From the NCBI RefSeq assembly GCF_030538755.1, contig NZ_JAUNTJ010000013.1, positions 19,103 to 83,102 on the forward strand: DNA of 64,000 nucleotides, read 5' to 3'. The notes beneath the pieces are model-generated. The model was not told the origin of the DNA, ran no database searches, and saw only the letters and a program-made list of their open reading frames with translations. This stretch comes from Paracoccus sp. (in: a-proteobacteria). Lineage in GTDB: Bacteria; Pseudomonadota; Alphaproteobacteria; Rhodobacterales; Rhodobacteraceae. Position 1 is the stretch's first letter. Each line of letters begins with the position of its first letter. Positions 26,488 through 36,184 of the stretch are shown here, piece by piece. Position numbers and translations under genes: made by a program.

Positions 26488-27789
26488 TCACACCTCTTCG
26501 ATGCGCAGTTCGACGGGTTCGCCCAGAAGCACGCCGGTTTTGGGCAGCTGTTCGATGGCAAAGTCGATGGCGTCGGGGGTGGTTTTGTCGGTGACGATCA
26601 GCACCGGCACGCCGTCGCCGTCGTGGTGGCTGTATTGCCGCATCCGGTCGATGGAAATGCCTGCATCGCCCAGAACCGAGGCGATTTTTGCCAGCGCGCC
26701 GGGTTTATCCAGCAATTCCATGCGCATGTAATAGGCGGCAGGCACCGCCGTGCGTGCGGGTTGTGCCGCCGTCAGCGAGGCGGCGGGCTGGCCAAAGACC
26801 GGCAGGCGCACGCCGCGCGCGATTTCCACGATGTCCGACATGACGGCGCTTGCCGTGGGGCCTTCGCCCGCGCCGGCACCGCGCAGGACGATCTGGCCTA
26901 CGCTGTCGCCTTCGACCACCACCATATTGGTGCCGCCGACCAGTTGCCCCAGCGGGCTGTCGGCCGGGACAAGACAGGGTGACATACGCTGTTCCAGCCC
27001 GCGCGCGGTCATCTGTGCCACGCCCAGCAATTTGATGCGATAGCCCATGTCGCGGGCGCGGTTGATGTCGTCGATGCTGACCCGCTCGATCCCTTCGATT
27101 TCCACCGCATCGAAATCAACCTGCGTGCCAAAGGCGATGGCCGACAGGATCGCCAGCTTGTGCCCGGCGTCGATGCCGCCCACGTCCAGCGTCGGGTCCG
27201 CTTCGAGATAGCCAAGCTGCCGCGCCTCGTCGAATACGGTTTCATAGGGCAGGCCCGCGCTTTCCATCCGGGTGAGGATATAGTTGCAGGTGCCGTTCAT
27301 CACCCCCATGACGCGGGTCATGCCATTGCCAGCCAGCGATTCCGTCAGCGTCTTGATGACCGGGATGCCGCCTGCCACGGCGGCCTCGAACCGGATGACG
27401 CGGCCAAGGGATTCGGCCAGTTCGGCCAGTTCGTGACCGTGGATCGCCAGCAGCGCCTTGTTCGCGGTGACGACATCCTTGCCGGCGCGCAGTGCGGCCT
27501 CGATACTGTCGCGGGCGATGCCGGCGTCGCCGCCGATCAGTTCGACATAGACATCCACATCGTCGCGCTGCGCCAGATCGACGGGCGAATCTTCCCAGCC
27601 GAATTCCGACATGTCGAAATCGCGGTTCTTGTGGCGATCACGGGCCGACACGGCGCTGACCGTCAGCGGGCGGCCCGAGCGGTTGCCCAGCAGGTCGGCA
27701 TGGCGCTGGATGATTTTGACCACGCCGGTTCCTACCGTGCCAAGCCCGGCGATACCAAGGCGGAGGGGGGCGCTGTCGGTCGTGGTCAT
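26488..27789 (-). CDS. hom: Homoserine dehydrogenase
   Basis: Reduces aspartate semialdehyde to homoserine on the route to threonine and methionine. It has 433 residues: an NAD(P)-binding GIAGLGTVGTGVV near 12-24, VVTANKALLAIHG, the catalytic-domain signature YLEADPTLDVGGIDAGHKLAIL, and a C-terminal ACT domain (about 350-433) for threonine feedback. The start at 27789 (MTTTDSAPLRLG) matches family length. The stop is followed by a repeat copy. Confidence 0.93.
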   Translation of the reverse strand: MTTTDSAPLRLGIAGLGTVGTGVVKIIQRHADLLGNRSGRPLTVSAVSARDRHKNRDFDMSEFGWEDSPVDLAQRDDVDVYVELIGGDAGIARDSIEAALRAGKDVVTANKALLAIHGHELAELAESLGRVIRFEAAVAGGIPVIKTLTESLAGNGMTRVMGVMNGTCNYILTRMESAGLPYETVFDEARQLGYLEADPTLDVGGIDAGHKLAILSAIAFGTQVDFDAVEIEGIERVSIDDINRARDMGYRIKLLGVAQMTARGLEQRMSPCLVPADSPLGQLVGGTNMVVVEGDSVGQIVLRGAGAGEGPTASAVMSDIVEIARGVRLPVFGQPAASLTAAQPARTAVPAAYYMRMELLDKPGALAKIASVLGDAGISIDRMRQYSHHDGDGVPVLIVTDKTTPDAIDFAIEQLPKTGVLLGEPVELRIEEV

Positions 27790-27900
27790 GTCTGGCCTCT
27801 TGTCCTGAATTGGCCGGGTGTTAGCGCGGGTCGCGCCGCGCGGCAAGGCGACAAACGGCTACAGCCAGGCCCGCAAGCCTGACCTGCGGATAATCCGGCG

Positions 27901-28446
27901 TCAGCCGCATGGCGGTTCGCTGGCCCCGTTCGGGTGCTGACCGGCGATCTGTCCGGCGATGCCGGTGGCGCGCATGATCGCCAGACAGCGCCGCGCCGCC
28001 GCAAGGGTCTGATCGCGCAGGCGGTTCACCTCGGTTGCGGTCATCGGGCCGGGCGGGGGTGCGCCCTTGGTGTTGATGAAGGTCGGTTGCCACAGCCCTT
28101 CGGTATGGGTGGGCCGCCACGAGGCATGGCAGATCAGGTTGCGCAGCTTGCGAATGTCGCGCAGCTCGGCGATCAGCGGCTTGCGCCCCTCGGCCCCGCT
28201 GTCGCGGCTGGCGGCGGCAAAGGCGTCGATCAGTGTGCCCATGCTGTCGTCGGCCAGATTCTCCATCCGCTCGATCCAGTCCTGCAAGGCGGCGTCGCTG
28301 GCGCTTTCGCCCAGGCCTTTCAGGGTCAGCGAATAGATCGCGCGTTTCAGCGATTCTTCCAGAAAGCCAAAGGATGCGACGGCATGGCCGATGGCCTGTG
28401 CCATGTCGGGGTCAAGCTGGGGGCAGGGGCGGTCGGGTTGCGTCAT
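27901..28446 (-). CDS. Hypothetical protein with HEPN-like RNxxxH motif
   Basis: A 181-residue protein, mostly helical, without signal peptide. Residues near 118-123 read RNLICH, matching the R-N-x3-H motif of HEPN ribonucleases or MAE_28990-type proteins, in the context LRDIRKLRNLICHASW. No nucleotidyltransferase partner is adjacent, so a toxin-antitoxin role is not supported. The start at 28446 (MTQPDRP) is preferred; ATGs at 28479 and 28497 are alternatives. Function unassigned; HEPN membership is a weak inference. Confidence 0.6.
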   Translation of the reverse strand: MTQPDRPCPQLDPDMAQAIGHAVASFGFLEESLKRAIYSLTLKGLGESASDAALQDWIERMENLADDSMGTLIDAFAAASRDSGAEGRKPLIAELRDIRKLRNLICHASWRPTHTEGLWQPTFINTKGAPPPGPMTATEVNRLRDQTLAAARRCLAIMRATGIAGQIAGQHPNGASEPPCG

Positions 28447-28549
28447 GGTTCCTTGGGCGCGGTCGCGATATGATGTCATGGTATGTCCGCTGCCCAAAAT
28501 CGCAAGAGCATGGTGCCCGGCTGATCGGATTGAGGCGGGCGAGCCGCTG

Positions 28550-29479
28550 TCAGGGCAGATGCGCGCCCAGCATCCAGCCTTCCCATGCCTGTTCGTCGGC
28601 GGTCAGCGGCGGATGTTCGGGCCGGTGGCCGTCATGGGTCGCGATCATTCCGATAGCCCCCACCAGCGCGTCAAAGGCATCGTCGTTCGCCTTGGCCTTA
28701 TGCCCGGCAAATCCGGTGCGGACCATATGTTCTATGGGGGGCGACAGGGTGATGGATAACGCCTGCGCCTTGTCCAAAAGCGCCGGGGCCAGTGCCATCA
28801 GTTTCTGCGGATCGGTTTTGCCCGGCTTTTGCCGGGGCGTCAGCCCCAGCAGGTCGTAAAACCGGGTGGGATAGGTTTCGGCCAGCGTCAGGCGGGCGGT
28901 GCTGTCGTGCAGATCGCCGTCAAAGGGCCAGAGGTGGCTTTCGCCTTGCAAGGGCAGGATGATCTCTTTCAGGCCCGCGATCATGGCCTTGCCAACCTGA
29001 TTGCCGCCAAGCGTCCAGAACATGACCGCCGCCGCGTTGCCCATACCTGCCGCGCGGTCGCAGCGCCTGTGCAACTGATCCCACGTCAGGTTCAGGGCGT
29101 TGGTCAGTTGTGCCCGGTGCTGGCTGCCCTTTTCGGCCGTGGCCTGCGGATAGAACGGGCGATAAACCGAGATGTCTTGAACGATCTGCCCCGGTAACAG
29201 CCAATGTGGCCACTGTCCGCAAGACAGAGCCTGCAAAAAGGCGCGGAAATGCGGAAACCCGGTTCTTTGCGCATAGGCGGTGGGCAAGCCGATGGGGAAA
29301 TCGAACCCGGCCAGAACCTGATGATTGCGGCTTGCCTGTCGCAAACCATTGGCAACGTCGGCAGGGAACAGGTCCGCTGCTGGCGCAAGATCACCAATCA
29401 CCTATCCCGCACCGCTGCGCCGTGCAAGCGCCCCCCACCGTTTGGCGGGGGACGTTGACCAGTCGAAATGCGCGATCAG
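28550..29479 (-). pseudogene. DUF429/RNase H-like nuclease family gene split by in-frame TAG
   Basis: The main open part (28550-29401, GTG start, 283 residues) carries VLAGFDFPIGLPTAYAQRTG, MFWTLGGNQVGKAMI and LWPFDGDLHD, typical of a predicted RNase H-like (DUF429-type) family. Immediately upstream a TAG (29402-29404) interrupts the frame. Yet the same frame before it encodes LIAHFDWSTSPAKRWGALAR, which is the expected catalytic N-terminus (HFDWS) of that family. A single TGG-to-TAG change would explain it. The first codons abut the mutase stop codon, and a CTG at 29479 or a lost ATG would be the start. The truncated GTG product would lack the HFDW motif. Confidence 0.65.
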
Positions 29480-29485
29480 AACCGC

Positions 29486-31618
29486 TCACCCCCGTGCTTC
29501 GCGGATCAGGCGCAGGATGTCGGCGGCGGCGGCGGGGATGTTGGTGCCGGGGCCGAAGATCGCCTTGACGCCTGCGGCCTTGAGGAAATCGTAATCCTGT
29601 TGCGGGATCACGCCGCCGCAGATCACCAGAATATCCTTGGCCCCCTGCGCCGCCAGAGCCTCGATCAGTTTCGGGGCCAGCGTCTTGTGACCCGCCGCCT
29701 GCGAGGAAATGCCCACGACGTGAACATCGTTGTCGATGGCGTCCTGCGCGGCTTCTTCGGGGGTTTGGAACAGCGGGCCAACGTCCACGTCAAAGCCGAT
29801 GTCGGCGAATGCGGTGGCGATGACCTTGGCGCCGCGGTCATGGCCGTCCTGCCCCATTTTCACCACCAGCATACGCGGGCGGCGGCCTTCGGTTTCGGCA
29901 AAGGCTTCCACATCGCGCTGGATCTGGGCAAAGCCTTCGTCGCCCTCGTAGGCGGCGCCGTAAACGCCGGCCAGCGTTTTCACCTCGGCCCGGTGGCGGC
30001 CAAAGATTTTCTCCATCGCCATGCTGATTTCCCCCACGGATGCGCGCACACGGGCGGCCTCGACCGCCGCTTGCAGCAGATTGCCGCCCTGTTCGGCGCG
30101 GCGGGTGATTTCGTCCAGCGCGGCCTGACAGGCGGCTTCGTCGCGGGTGGCGCGCATTTCGGTCAGGCGCGCGATCTGCGATTCACGCACCTTCACGTTG
30201 TCGATGTCCAGAATGTCGATCGGGTCTTCCTTGTCCTTGCGATATTTGTTGACGCCGACGATGACTTCTTCGCCCCGGTCGATCATCGCCTGACGCCGCG
30301 CCGCCGTTTCCTCGATCCGCAGTTTCGGCATCCCCGTGGCGACGGCCTTGGTCATGCCGCCCATGTCCTCGACCTCCTGGATCAGCGCCCATGCCTGTTC
30401 GGCCAGTTCGGCGGTCAGGGTTTCGATGTAATACGACCCGGCCAGCGGATCGACGACATGGGTGATGCCGGTTTCTTCTTGCAGGATCAGCTGAGTGTTC
30501 CGCGCGATGCGGGCGGAAAACTCGGTCGGCAGGGCGATGGCTTCGTCCAGCGCGTTGGTGTGCAGCGACTGCGTGCCGCCAAGCGCCGCCGACATCGCCT
30601 CGTAGGCGGTGCGGATCACGTTGTTATAGGGGTCCTGTTCCTGCAACGAAACGCCCGAGGTCTGGCAATGCGTGCGCAGCATCAGGCTGCCGGATTTCTT
30701 CGGGTTGAAATCCGACATGATCCGGTGCCACAGCAGACGCGCGGCCCGCAGCTTGGCAATTTCCATAAAGAAGTTCATGCCGATGGCGAAAAAGAACGAC
30801 AGCCGCCCGGCAAAGGCATCAACATCCATCCCGGCGGCAATCGCGGCGCGGACATATTCGCGCCCGTCGGCCAGCGTATAGGCCAGTTCCTGCACCAGAT
30901 TGGCCCCGGCTTCCTGCATGTGATAGCCGGAAATCGAGATGCTGTTGAATTTCGGCATCTCGTTGCTGGTATATTCGATAATATCGGCAATGATCCGCAT
31001 CGAGGGTTCGGGCGGATAGATATAGGTGTTCCGCACCATGAATTCTTTCAGAATGTCGTTCTGAATAGTGCCCGACAGAACCGAGCGGTCGTGGCCCTGT
31101 TCCTCGCCGGTGACGATGAAGTTCGCCAGAATCGGGATGACGGCACCGTTCATGGTCATCGAGACCGACACCTTGTCCAGCGGGATGCCGTCGAACAGGA
31201 TCTTCATGTCCTCGACCGAATCGATCGCCACCCCGGCCTTGCCCACATCCCCCACAACGCGGTCATGGTCGCTGTCATAGCCGCGATGGGTGGCCAGATC
31301 GAAGGCGACCGACACGCCCTGCTGACCGGCAGCCAGTGCCTTGCGGTAAAAGGCATTCGATTCCTCGGCGGTGGAAAAGCCCGCATATTGCCGGATCGTC
31401 CACGGGCGGCCCGCATACATGGTCGCGCGGGGGCCACGGGTAAAGGGCGCAATCCCCGGCAGGCTGTGCATATGGTCCAGCCCTGCCGTATCCTCGGCGG
31501 TATAAAGCGGTTTGACCTCGATCCCCTCCAGCGTCTGCCAGTTCAGATCATCGGGGTTGCGGCCCTTCAGTTCCTTTTCCGCCAGCTTGCGCCAGTCATC
31601 CAACGTCGGTTTTGTCAT
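29486..31618 (-). CDS. scpA: Methylmalonyl-CoA mutase
   Basis: Adenosylcobalamin-dependent isomerisation of (R)-methylmalonyl-CoA to succinyl-CoA, the last step of propionyl-CoA assimilation. It is 710 residues, the single-chain catalytic form. The TIM barrel (about 20-550) has [20 protein letters not shown] and [15 protein letters not shown]. The C-terminal B12 domain has the base-off D-x-H-x2-G motif in [13 protein letters not shown] and [12 protein letters not shown]. It is followed closely by the broken DUF429-like gene. No epimerase or MeaB chaperone gene is in the window. Confidence 0.95.
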   Translation of the reverse strand: MTKPTLDDWRKLAEKELKGRNPDDLNWQTLEGIEVKPLYTAEDTAGLDHMHSLPGIAPFTRGPRATMYAGRPWTIRQYAGFSTAEESNAFYRKALAAGQQGVSVAFDLATHRGYDSDHDRVVGDVGKAGVAIDSVEDMKILFDGIPLDKVSVSMTMNGAVIPILANFIVTGEEQGHDRSVLSGTIQNDILKEFMVRNTYIYPPEPSMRIIADIIEYTSNEMPKFNSISISGYHMQEAGANLVQELAYTLADGREYVRAAIAAGMDVDAFAGRLSFFFAIGMNFFMEIAKLRAARLLWHRIMSDFNPKKSGSLMLRTHCQTSGVSLQEQDPYNNVIRTAYEAMSAALGGTQSLHTNALDEAIALPTEFSARIARNTQLILQEETGITHVVDPLAGSYYIETLTAELAEQAWALIQEVEDMGGMTKAVATGMPKLRIEETAARRQAMIDRGEEVIVGVNKYRKDKEDPIDILDIDNVKVRESQIARLTEMRATRDEAACQAALDEITRRAEQGGNLLQAAVEAARVRASVGEISMAMEKIFGRHRAEVKTLAGVYGAAYEGDEGFAQIQRDVEAFAETEGRRPRMLVVKMGQDGHDRGAKVIATAFADIGFDVDVGPLFQTPEEAAQDAIDNDVHVVGISSQAAGHKTLAPKLIEALAAQGAKDILVICGGVIPQQDYDFLKAAGVKAIFGPGTNIPAAAADILRLIREARG

Positions 31619-31677
31619 GATCTGTCCTTTCCGATTGGACTGCCTGCCCTATATTCAAAGGGCAGAACGAGGTGCCG

Positions 31678-32256
31678 ATGAAGTGTAAATTATTGCCCGC
31701 GACGATGTTTCTGGCCGCGATGGCCGTGGCTGCGATGGGGCCGGGGCGATCCGATGCGCCGCCTGAATCCGTGGTGCCGCCGGTGCAACCGTCCCAGCCT
31801 GCGACGGGCGCGGCATGGCCGACCAGCCGGTCGCCCGAACCCGATGCGCCGGGTTCCGCCGCAGGCCAGCCCGCCGCCGTGGGCCAAGCCGTGCTGCGCA
31901 TCCTGCCCGCGTCCGAGGCTGATCCGGCGACGTTCCTGTGGCAGGCGCGGCCCCTGGTGATCTTTGCCGATACCGCCGCCGACCCCGCCTTTATCGAACA
32001 GCTCAAGCGGTTAGAGCGTGATCCGGCGGCGCTGATTGCCCGCGATGTGGTGGTGATTACCGATACCGACCCAGCGGCAAACAGCGCATGGCGGCAGCAA
32101 TTGCACCCGCGCGGCTTTTCTCTGGTGCTGCTGGACAAGGACGGGCAGGTGAAACAGCGCAAGCCCAGCCCGTGGACGGTGCGCGAAATCAGCCGCGCCA
32201 TCGACAAATTCCCGCTGCGGCGGCAGGAAATCGGCCGGGCAGGGGTGCTGCCCTGA
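31678..32256 (+). CDS. DUF4174 family exported protein
   Basis: A 192-residue protein with a short signal peptide (LLPATMFLAAMAVAAMGPG), a Pro/Ala-rich linker (about 25-70) and a C-terminal DUF4174-like thioredoxin-fold domain (about 78-190). This has FLWQARPLVIFADTA, ALIARDVVVITDTD and GFSLVLLDKDGQVKQRK. No CxxC motif is present, so it is not an obvious redox enzyme. The start at 31678 has GAGG 5 nt upstream; the GTG at 31672 is less likely. Divergent from the mutase gene. Function unknown. Confidence 0.72.
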   Translation: MKCKLLPATMFLAAMAVAAMGPGRSDAPPESVVPPVQPSQPATGAAWPTSRSPEPDAPGSAAGQPAAVGQAVLRILPASEADPATFLWQARPLVIFADTAADPAFIEQLKRLERDPAALIARDVVVITDTDPAANSAWRQQLHPRGFSLVLLDKDGQVKQRKPSPWTVREISRAIDKFPLRRQEIGRAGVLP

Positions 32257-32307
32257 TTGCAATTCACCGAAACCCCGCTCATATTCATAAGAACGAGTGA
32301 GGGCATC

Positions 32308-32502
32308 ATGGACAAACCGAAATCCCTGCGCATTTTCCGGTCGCATCCGCGGACAGAACCCGTCCTGACCAGAAAGCCGTCGCGCCCCGAACGCCCCGAG
32401 GTGCAGACCAGCGGCGCGCGTCTTTCCCTGATTGCAGAAGCCGAACGGATCATGGGCGTCCAACCGATCCTTGGCCGGACGAAGCCGCGTCCGGGCTATT
32501 GA
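32308..32502 (+). CDS. Small basic hypothetical protein
   Basis: A 64-residue Arg/Pro/Lys-rich peptide (SLRIFRSHPRTEPVLTRKPS) preceded by GAGTGAGGG. No domain is recognised. Its last 53 nt overlap the 3' end of the convergent membrane-protein gene, so one of the two may be mis-called or truncated. Confidence 0.45.
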   Translation: MDKPKSLRIFRSHPRTEPVLTRKPSRPERPEVQTSGARLSLIAEAERIMGVQPILGRTKPRPGY

Positions 32503-33049
32503 CGGAACGGCGTCCGGTTCCGTCCATATTATTGGCAATGGCGATCATCGCCTTTTCGCCCAGCTCCAGCGCCTCCAGTTCAAAGGCGATATAATCGCGA
32601 TACATCGCTGCTGCGCGATCCGCGCCGATTTTTTCCTTATCCAGAACCCGCAGATCGGTAATCATCGCCGAAATGGCGTTCAACTGGCTGTAATACAGAA
32701 CCAGCGGGTCAATGGTGTCGCGGGGCAGGATGTGGATATTCTCGATAATGGCGCGAAAGATCGCATCATTGGATTCCGATGGGATGGTCGGGAAATAATC
32801 CGGCTGGGTTTCGATCATGCGGGCGATGGTTTCGCCATATTCGGCCAGTTCCTCGCGCCGCAGCATGGCGACATTGGCGCGGATTTCGGCAAACAGGGCG
32901 CGCTGGACATCGCGCACCCGTTCCGCGCGATGGCGGCGGTCGCGCCAGATGTTCTGATAGGCCACCACCCACCAGCCCGCCGCCAGAAACAGCCCGGCAA
33001 TCACCGCCTGCTGCGCGGGGGGCGCAAGGATATGATCCAGAGGGGCCAT
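32450..33049 (-). CDS. Membrane-anchored hypothetical protein downstream of pccA
   Basis: A 199-residue protein with one N-terminal helix (QQAVIAGLFLAAGWWVVAYQ). A long charged helical cytoplasmic or periplasmic domain follows (RDVQRALFAEIRANVAMLRR, YYSQLNAISAMITDLRVLDK). The start ATG overlaps the upstream stop codon (ATGA). No family recognised. It is probably co-transcribed with pccA via the intervening membrane protein, but nothing indicates a role in carboxylation. Confidence 0.65.
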   Translation of the reverse strand: MAPLDHILAPPAQQAVIAGLFLAAGWWVVAYQNIWRDRRHRAERVRDVQRALFAEIRANVAMLRREELAEYGETIARMIETQPDYFPTIPSESNDAIFRAIIENIHILPRDTIDPLVLYYSQLNAISAMITDLRVLDKEKIGADRAAAMYRDYIAFELEALELGEKAMIAIANNMDGTGRRSVNSPDAASSGQGSVGRP

Positions 33050-33516
33050 CAGCGCACATCCTGCCGCACGATCCAGTCGCGCAGCATCAGGCCGGTGGTG
33101 AAATAGCCCACGGCGGCAACGAAAGGTGCCCCGGATACGGGCAGCGGCGTCAGAAAGGCCACCCCCATCGCCAGCAAGGGCAGCGCCGCCATCATTCCAC
33201 CCGCAGCGGCCAGCCGCCACAGCCGGGGCCAGCGCCCGGCGGCCAGCGCGATCACCGTGCCATAGGCCAGCGCCCCGGCCATCGCCAGCAGGGCGAATTG
33301 CCCGGCCAGTTCCAGCAATTGATGCGTCAGGCGGGAACTGTCCAGCCCCACCGCCGCCGATACCCGGTCATGCAGCGCCGCCGCCCGCACCGGAAAGCGC
33401 CATGCCAGCGCCAGCACAGCCGCCCCCGCCGCCAGCCCCGCCATCAGGGCCAGCGCCACGATGCCACGGCCAAGCGGGCGGGCCGCCACCTTATTCGAAC
33501 TCGATGATGACGTCAT
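33049..33516 (-). CDS. Polytopic membrane protein overlapping pccA
   Basis: A 155-residue hydrophobic protein with about four helices (GIVALALMAGLAAGAAVLAL, LAMAGALAYGTVIALAAG, MMAALPLLAMGVAFLTPL and a final one near PFVAAVGYFTTGLML). Its start lies inside the last 26 nt of pccA in another frame, so translation is likely coupled. No known family. Confidence 0.65.
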   Translation of the reverse strand: MTSSSSSNKVAARPLGRGIVALALMAGLAAGAAVLALAWRFPVRAAALHDRVSAAVGLDSSRLTHQLLELAGQFALLAMAGALAYGTVIALAAGRWPRLWRLAAAGGMMAALPLLAMGVAFLTPLPVSGAPFVAAVGYFTTGLMLRDWIVRQDVR

Positions 33517-35536
33517 CGACGCGCAGGCTTTGCCCCGGCTCGGCGTTGACGGATTTCACCACGGATTTCTTTTCGGCGCGCAGGATGTTTTCCATCTTCA
33601 TCGCTTCGATGGTGGCCAGCGCCTGACCTTCCTGCACCTCGTCGCCCTCGGCCACGTTGATTTTCACCACCAGCCCCGGCATCGGGCACAGCAGGAATTT
33701 CGACGTATCCGGCGCCACCTTTTCCGGCATGAAGCGGGCCAGTTCGGCGGTGCGCGGACGGCGGACATAGACCTTGAGATCGGCGCCGCGCGTGCGCATC
33801 CGATAACCGGCGTGGATTTTATCGACCTTGATGACCAGGGGTTCGCTGTCCACCGTCAGCCGCGCCAGCGACATGCCGGGCAGCCAGTCGCCCTCGACGC
33901 GCATGGTCTGGTCGCCGATGGTCACATCCGCGCCCTCGGGGTCGGCGATCATGCGCACCTTGATTTCCTGCTTGCCGATCAGCACCACCCAGTTCGACCC
34001 GACATGGCGTTCGTGATTGCCCAGACGGCCGGTGATCCGGGTGCGGCGAATTTCCGCGACGCGGTGCATTGCCGCCGCCGTTGCCGCGATCCGGTTCATA
34101 TCTTCGGGCGAGGGTTCGATGCCCTGAAAACCGTCGGGATATTCCTCGGCGATAAAGGCCGTGGTGATGTCGCCGCTGACGAAACGCGGGTGGTCCATCA
34201 CCGCCGACAGGAAGGGCAGGTTGTGGCCGATCCCTTCCACCTCGAACCCGTCCAGCGCCTCGCGCATGGCTTCGATCGCGCGGTCGCGCGTGGGTGCCCA
34301 TGTGCACAGCTTGGCGATCATCGGGTCGTAATACATGCTGATCTCGCCGCCTTCATAGACGCCGGTATCGTTGCGCACGGCGGTCGCGCCCTGCCGCACA
34401 TCCTCGGCCAGCCATTTGCCGCTGCCGACCATCGGCCCGGCGGCAACCTCGGCCGGGGGGCGGTAACGGGTCAGGCGACCAATCGAGGGTAGAAAGTTGC
34501 GATACGGGTCTTCGGCATAAAGACGGCTTTCAATCGCCCAGCCGTTGATTTTCAGATCTTCTTGCCGGAAGGGCAGAGGCTCGCCGCTGGCGACACGGAT
34601 CATCTGTTCGACCAGATCGACGCCGGTAATCAGCTCTGTGACCGGATGTTCCACCTGCAAGCGGGTGTTCATTTCAAGGAAATAGAAATTCCGTTCGCCA
34701 TCGACGATGAATTCCACCGTGCCTGCGCTGGTGTAACCCACTGCCTTGGCCAGCGCGACGGCCTGTTCGCCCATGGCCTTGCGCGTGGCTTCGTCAAGAA
34801 AGGGCGAGGGCGCTTCTTCGATGACCTTCTGGTTGCGCCGCTGGATCGAGCATTCGCGTTCGTGCAGGTAAACCGCGTTGCCGTGCTGATCGGCCAGCAC
34901 CTGAATTTCGATGTGGCGCGGCTGCGTGACGAATTTCTCGATAAAGATGCGGTCGTCGCCAAAGCTGTTGGCGGCCTCGTTCCTGGAACTTTCAAAGCCC
35001 TCGCGCGCCTCGGTGTCGTTCCAGGCGATGCGCATCCCCTTGCCGCCGCCGCCCGCCGATGCCTTTATCATCACCGGATAGCCGATCTGCTGGCTGATCT
35101 TCACCGCTTCATCGGCGTCGGCGATCAGGCCCATATAGCCGGGCACGGTGGAAACGCCCGCCTCGGCGGCGATCTTTTTCGAGGTGATCTTGTCGCCCAT
35201 CGCCTCGATCGCGCCAACGGGCGGGCCGATAAAGGCCACGCCGGCCTGTTCCAGCGCCTCGGCGAATTTCATGTTCTCGGACAGAAAGCCATAGCCGGGG
35301 TGAACCGCCTCGGCGCCGGTCTGGCGGATGGCCTCCATGATCTTGTCGATCACGATATAGGATTGGCCCGCCGGGGGCGGGCCGATGTGAATCGCCTCAT
35401 CCGCCATTTCGACATGCAGCGCGTTGCGGTCGGCATCCGAATAGACGGCAACCGTCTGGATGCCCATCTTGCGCGCGGTCTTGATGACGCGGCAGGCAAT
35501 TTCACCGCGGTTGGCGATCAGGATTTTCTTGAACAT
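33491..35536 (-). CDS. pccA: Propionyl-CoA carboxylase alpha subunit (biotin carboxylase plus BCCP)
   Basis: Carboxylates its own biotin with ATP and bicarbonate and hands CO2 to PccB. The 681 residues are full length. The biotin carboxylase domain (about 1-450) begins FKKILIANRGEIACRVI. It has the ATP-grasp loop IKASAGGGGKGMR and the VEHPVTELITGVDLVEQMI segment. A BT linker domain follows, then C-terminal BCCP with biotinylation site EAMKMEN (Lys about 646). It is separated from the upstream lipoprotein genes by a strong terminator, so it probably has its own promoter within the short 35537-35554 gap or depends on read-through. Confidence 0.95.
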   Translation of the reverse strand: MFKKILIANRGEIACRVIKTARKMGIQTVAVYSDADRNALHVEMADEAIHIGPPPAGQSYIVIDKIMEAIRQTGAEAVHPGYGFLSENMKFAEALEQAGVAFIGPPVGAIEAMGDKITSKKIAAEAGVSTVPGYMGLIADADEAVKISQQIGYPVMIKASAGGGGKGMRIAWNDTEAREGFESSRNEAANSFGDDRIFIEKFVTQPRHIEIQVLADQHGNAVYLHERECSIQRRNQKVIEEAPSPFLDEATRKAMGEQAVALAKAVGYTSAGTVEFIVDGERNFYFLEMNTRLQVEHPVTELITGVDLVEQMIRVASGEPLPFRQEDLKINGWAIESRLYAEDPYRNFLPSIGRLTRYRPPAEVAAGPMVGSGKWLAEDVRQGATAVRNDTGVYEGGEISMYYDPMIAKLCTWAPTRDRAIEAMREALDGFEVEGIGHNLPFLSAVMDHPRFVSGDITTAFIAEEYPDGFQGIEPSPEDMNRIAATAAAMHRVAEIRRTRITGRLGNHERHVGSNWVVLIGKQEIKVRMIADPEGADVTIGDQTMRVEGDWLPGMSLARLTVDSEPLVIKVDKIHAGYRMRTRGADLKVYVRRPRTAELARFMPEKVAPDTSKFLLCPMPGLVVKINVAEGDEVQEGQALATIEAMKMENILRAEKKSVVKSVNAEPGQSLRVDDVIIEFE

Positions 35537-35554
35537 GGCTGGTCCCCGGACATG

Positions 35555-35590
35555 AAAAAACCGCCCCGGACGCCAAAGGCCGGGACGGCA
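35555..35590 (-). terminator. Rho-independent terminator before pccA
   Basis: On the minus strand a GC-rich stem (CCGTCCCGG / CCGGGGCGG, one mismatch) is followed by TTTTTT. It would end transcripts from the small lipoprotein genes and partly insulate pccA. Confidence 0.75.
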
Positions 35591-35629
35591 GAAAAGGTTT
35601 GCGCGCCGCGCGTGGCGGCAGCGGTCAGA

Positions 35630-35851
35630 TTATTGGCAAAGCCGCACGTCGTCGCACAGCGCGCCCGCGACGGCGCCGATGGCCGCGCCTTTGACACGAT
35701 CCGACCCGCCTTTGCCGCGCACGGTCTGGACGGTATAGCCGCCTGCCGCACCGATGATGGCGCGGTCCGCGTCGGTCGGCCGGATGTTTTGCGTGCAGCC
35801 CGCCACAAGGGCAAGCGAGACGCCGGAAGCAAGGAGAAAGATCTTGCGCAT
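35630..35851 (-). CDS. Small lipoprotein (glycine-zipper type), paralogue A
   Basis: A 73-residue lipoprotein: signal peptide with lipobox LVAGC (Cys19), then a glycine-rich segment (IIGAAGGYTVQTVRGKGG, GAAIGAVAGALCDDV) and a C-terminal Cys (RLCQ). It shares the ending GALCDDV-x2-C with its upstream neighbour at 35936-36184, so the two are a tandem duplicate pair. Two cysteines near the end could form a disulfide. It is followed by a strong terminator. Confidence 0.75.
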   Translation of the reverse strand: MRKIFLLASGVSLALVAGCTQNIRPTDADRAIIGAAGGYTVQTVRGKGGSDRVKGAAIGAVAGALCDDVRLCQ

Positions 35852-35935
35852 GTCAGTTGTCTTTCCGTCAGGCCAAGGCCGTCCGCGCCATGCAGGCGCG
35901 GAGGAACCGTGGCGATTGCGTTGAAATGACGCCGA

Positions 35936-36184
35936 TCAGTAGCCCGATGCCGAGGCGCAGACGCCCACATCGTCGCACAGCGCGCCTGCGGCACCGCCGA
36001 TAAGCGCGCCGGTGCCAACGTTGCCGTCAACGGCTTTGGCGATGACGGCACCAGCCACGGCACCACCGGCAGCGCGCTGCACGTCGGGCGAAATGGCGGG
36101 TGCGCCATAGCCTTGCTGGCAAGCCGACAGGGTTGCCGCAACAAGAAGAGCGCCGGAAAGGCGAAGGATCGAAGTCGTCTGCAT
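35936..36184 (-). CDS. Small lipoprotein (glycine-zipper type), paralogue B
   Basis: An 82-residue lipoprotein with lipobox LSAC (Cys22) and a glycine-zipper stretch (AAGGAVAGAVIAKAVDG, GALIGGAAGALCDDVGVC). It resembles small outer-membrane SmpA/OsmB-like glycine-zipper proteins in general character only. It is paralogous to the 35630-35851 gene. Both sit between pccB and pccA. Confidence 0.75.
   Translation of the reverse strand: MQTTSILRLSGALLVAATLSACQQGYGAPAISPDVQRAAGGAVAGAVIAKAVDGNVGTGALIGGAAGALCDDVGVCASASGY

Noticed and set aside
29425-29455. CCCCC/GGGGG hairpin near the mutase end, considered as a terminator
   Set aside because: It lies in the reading frame encoding the SPAKRWG part of the broken DUF429-like gene, so the symmetry is probably coding-derived.
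29468-31681. 737-residue plus-strand frame
   Set aside because: Antisense to methylmalonyl-CoA mutase.
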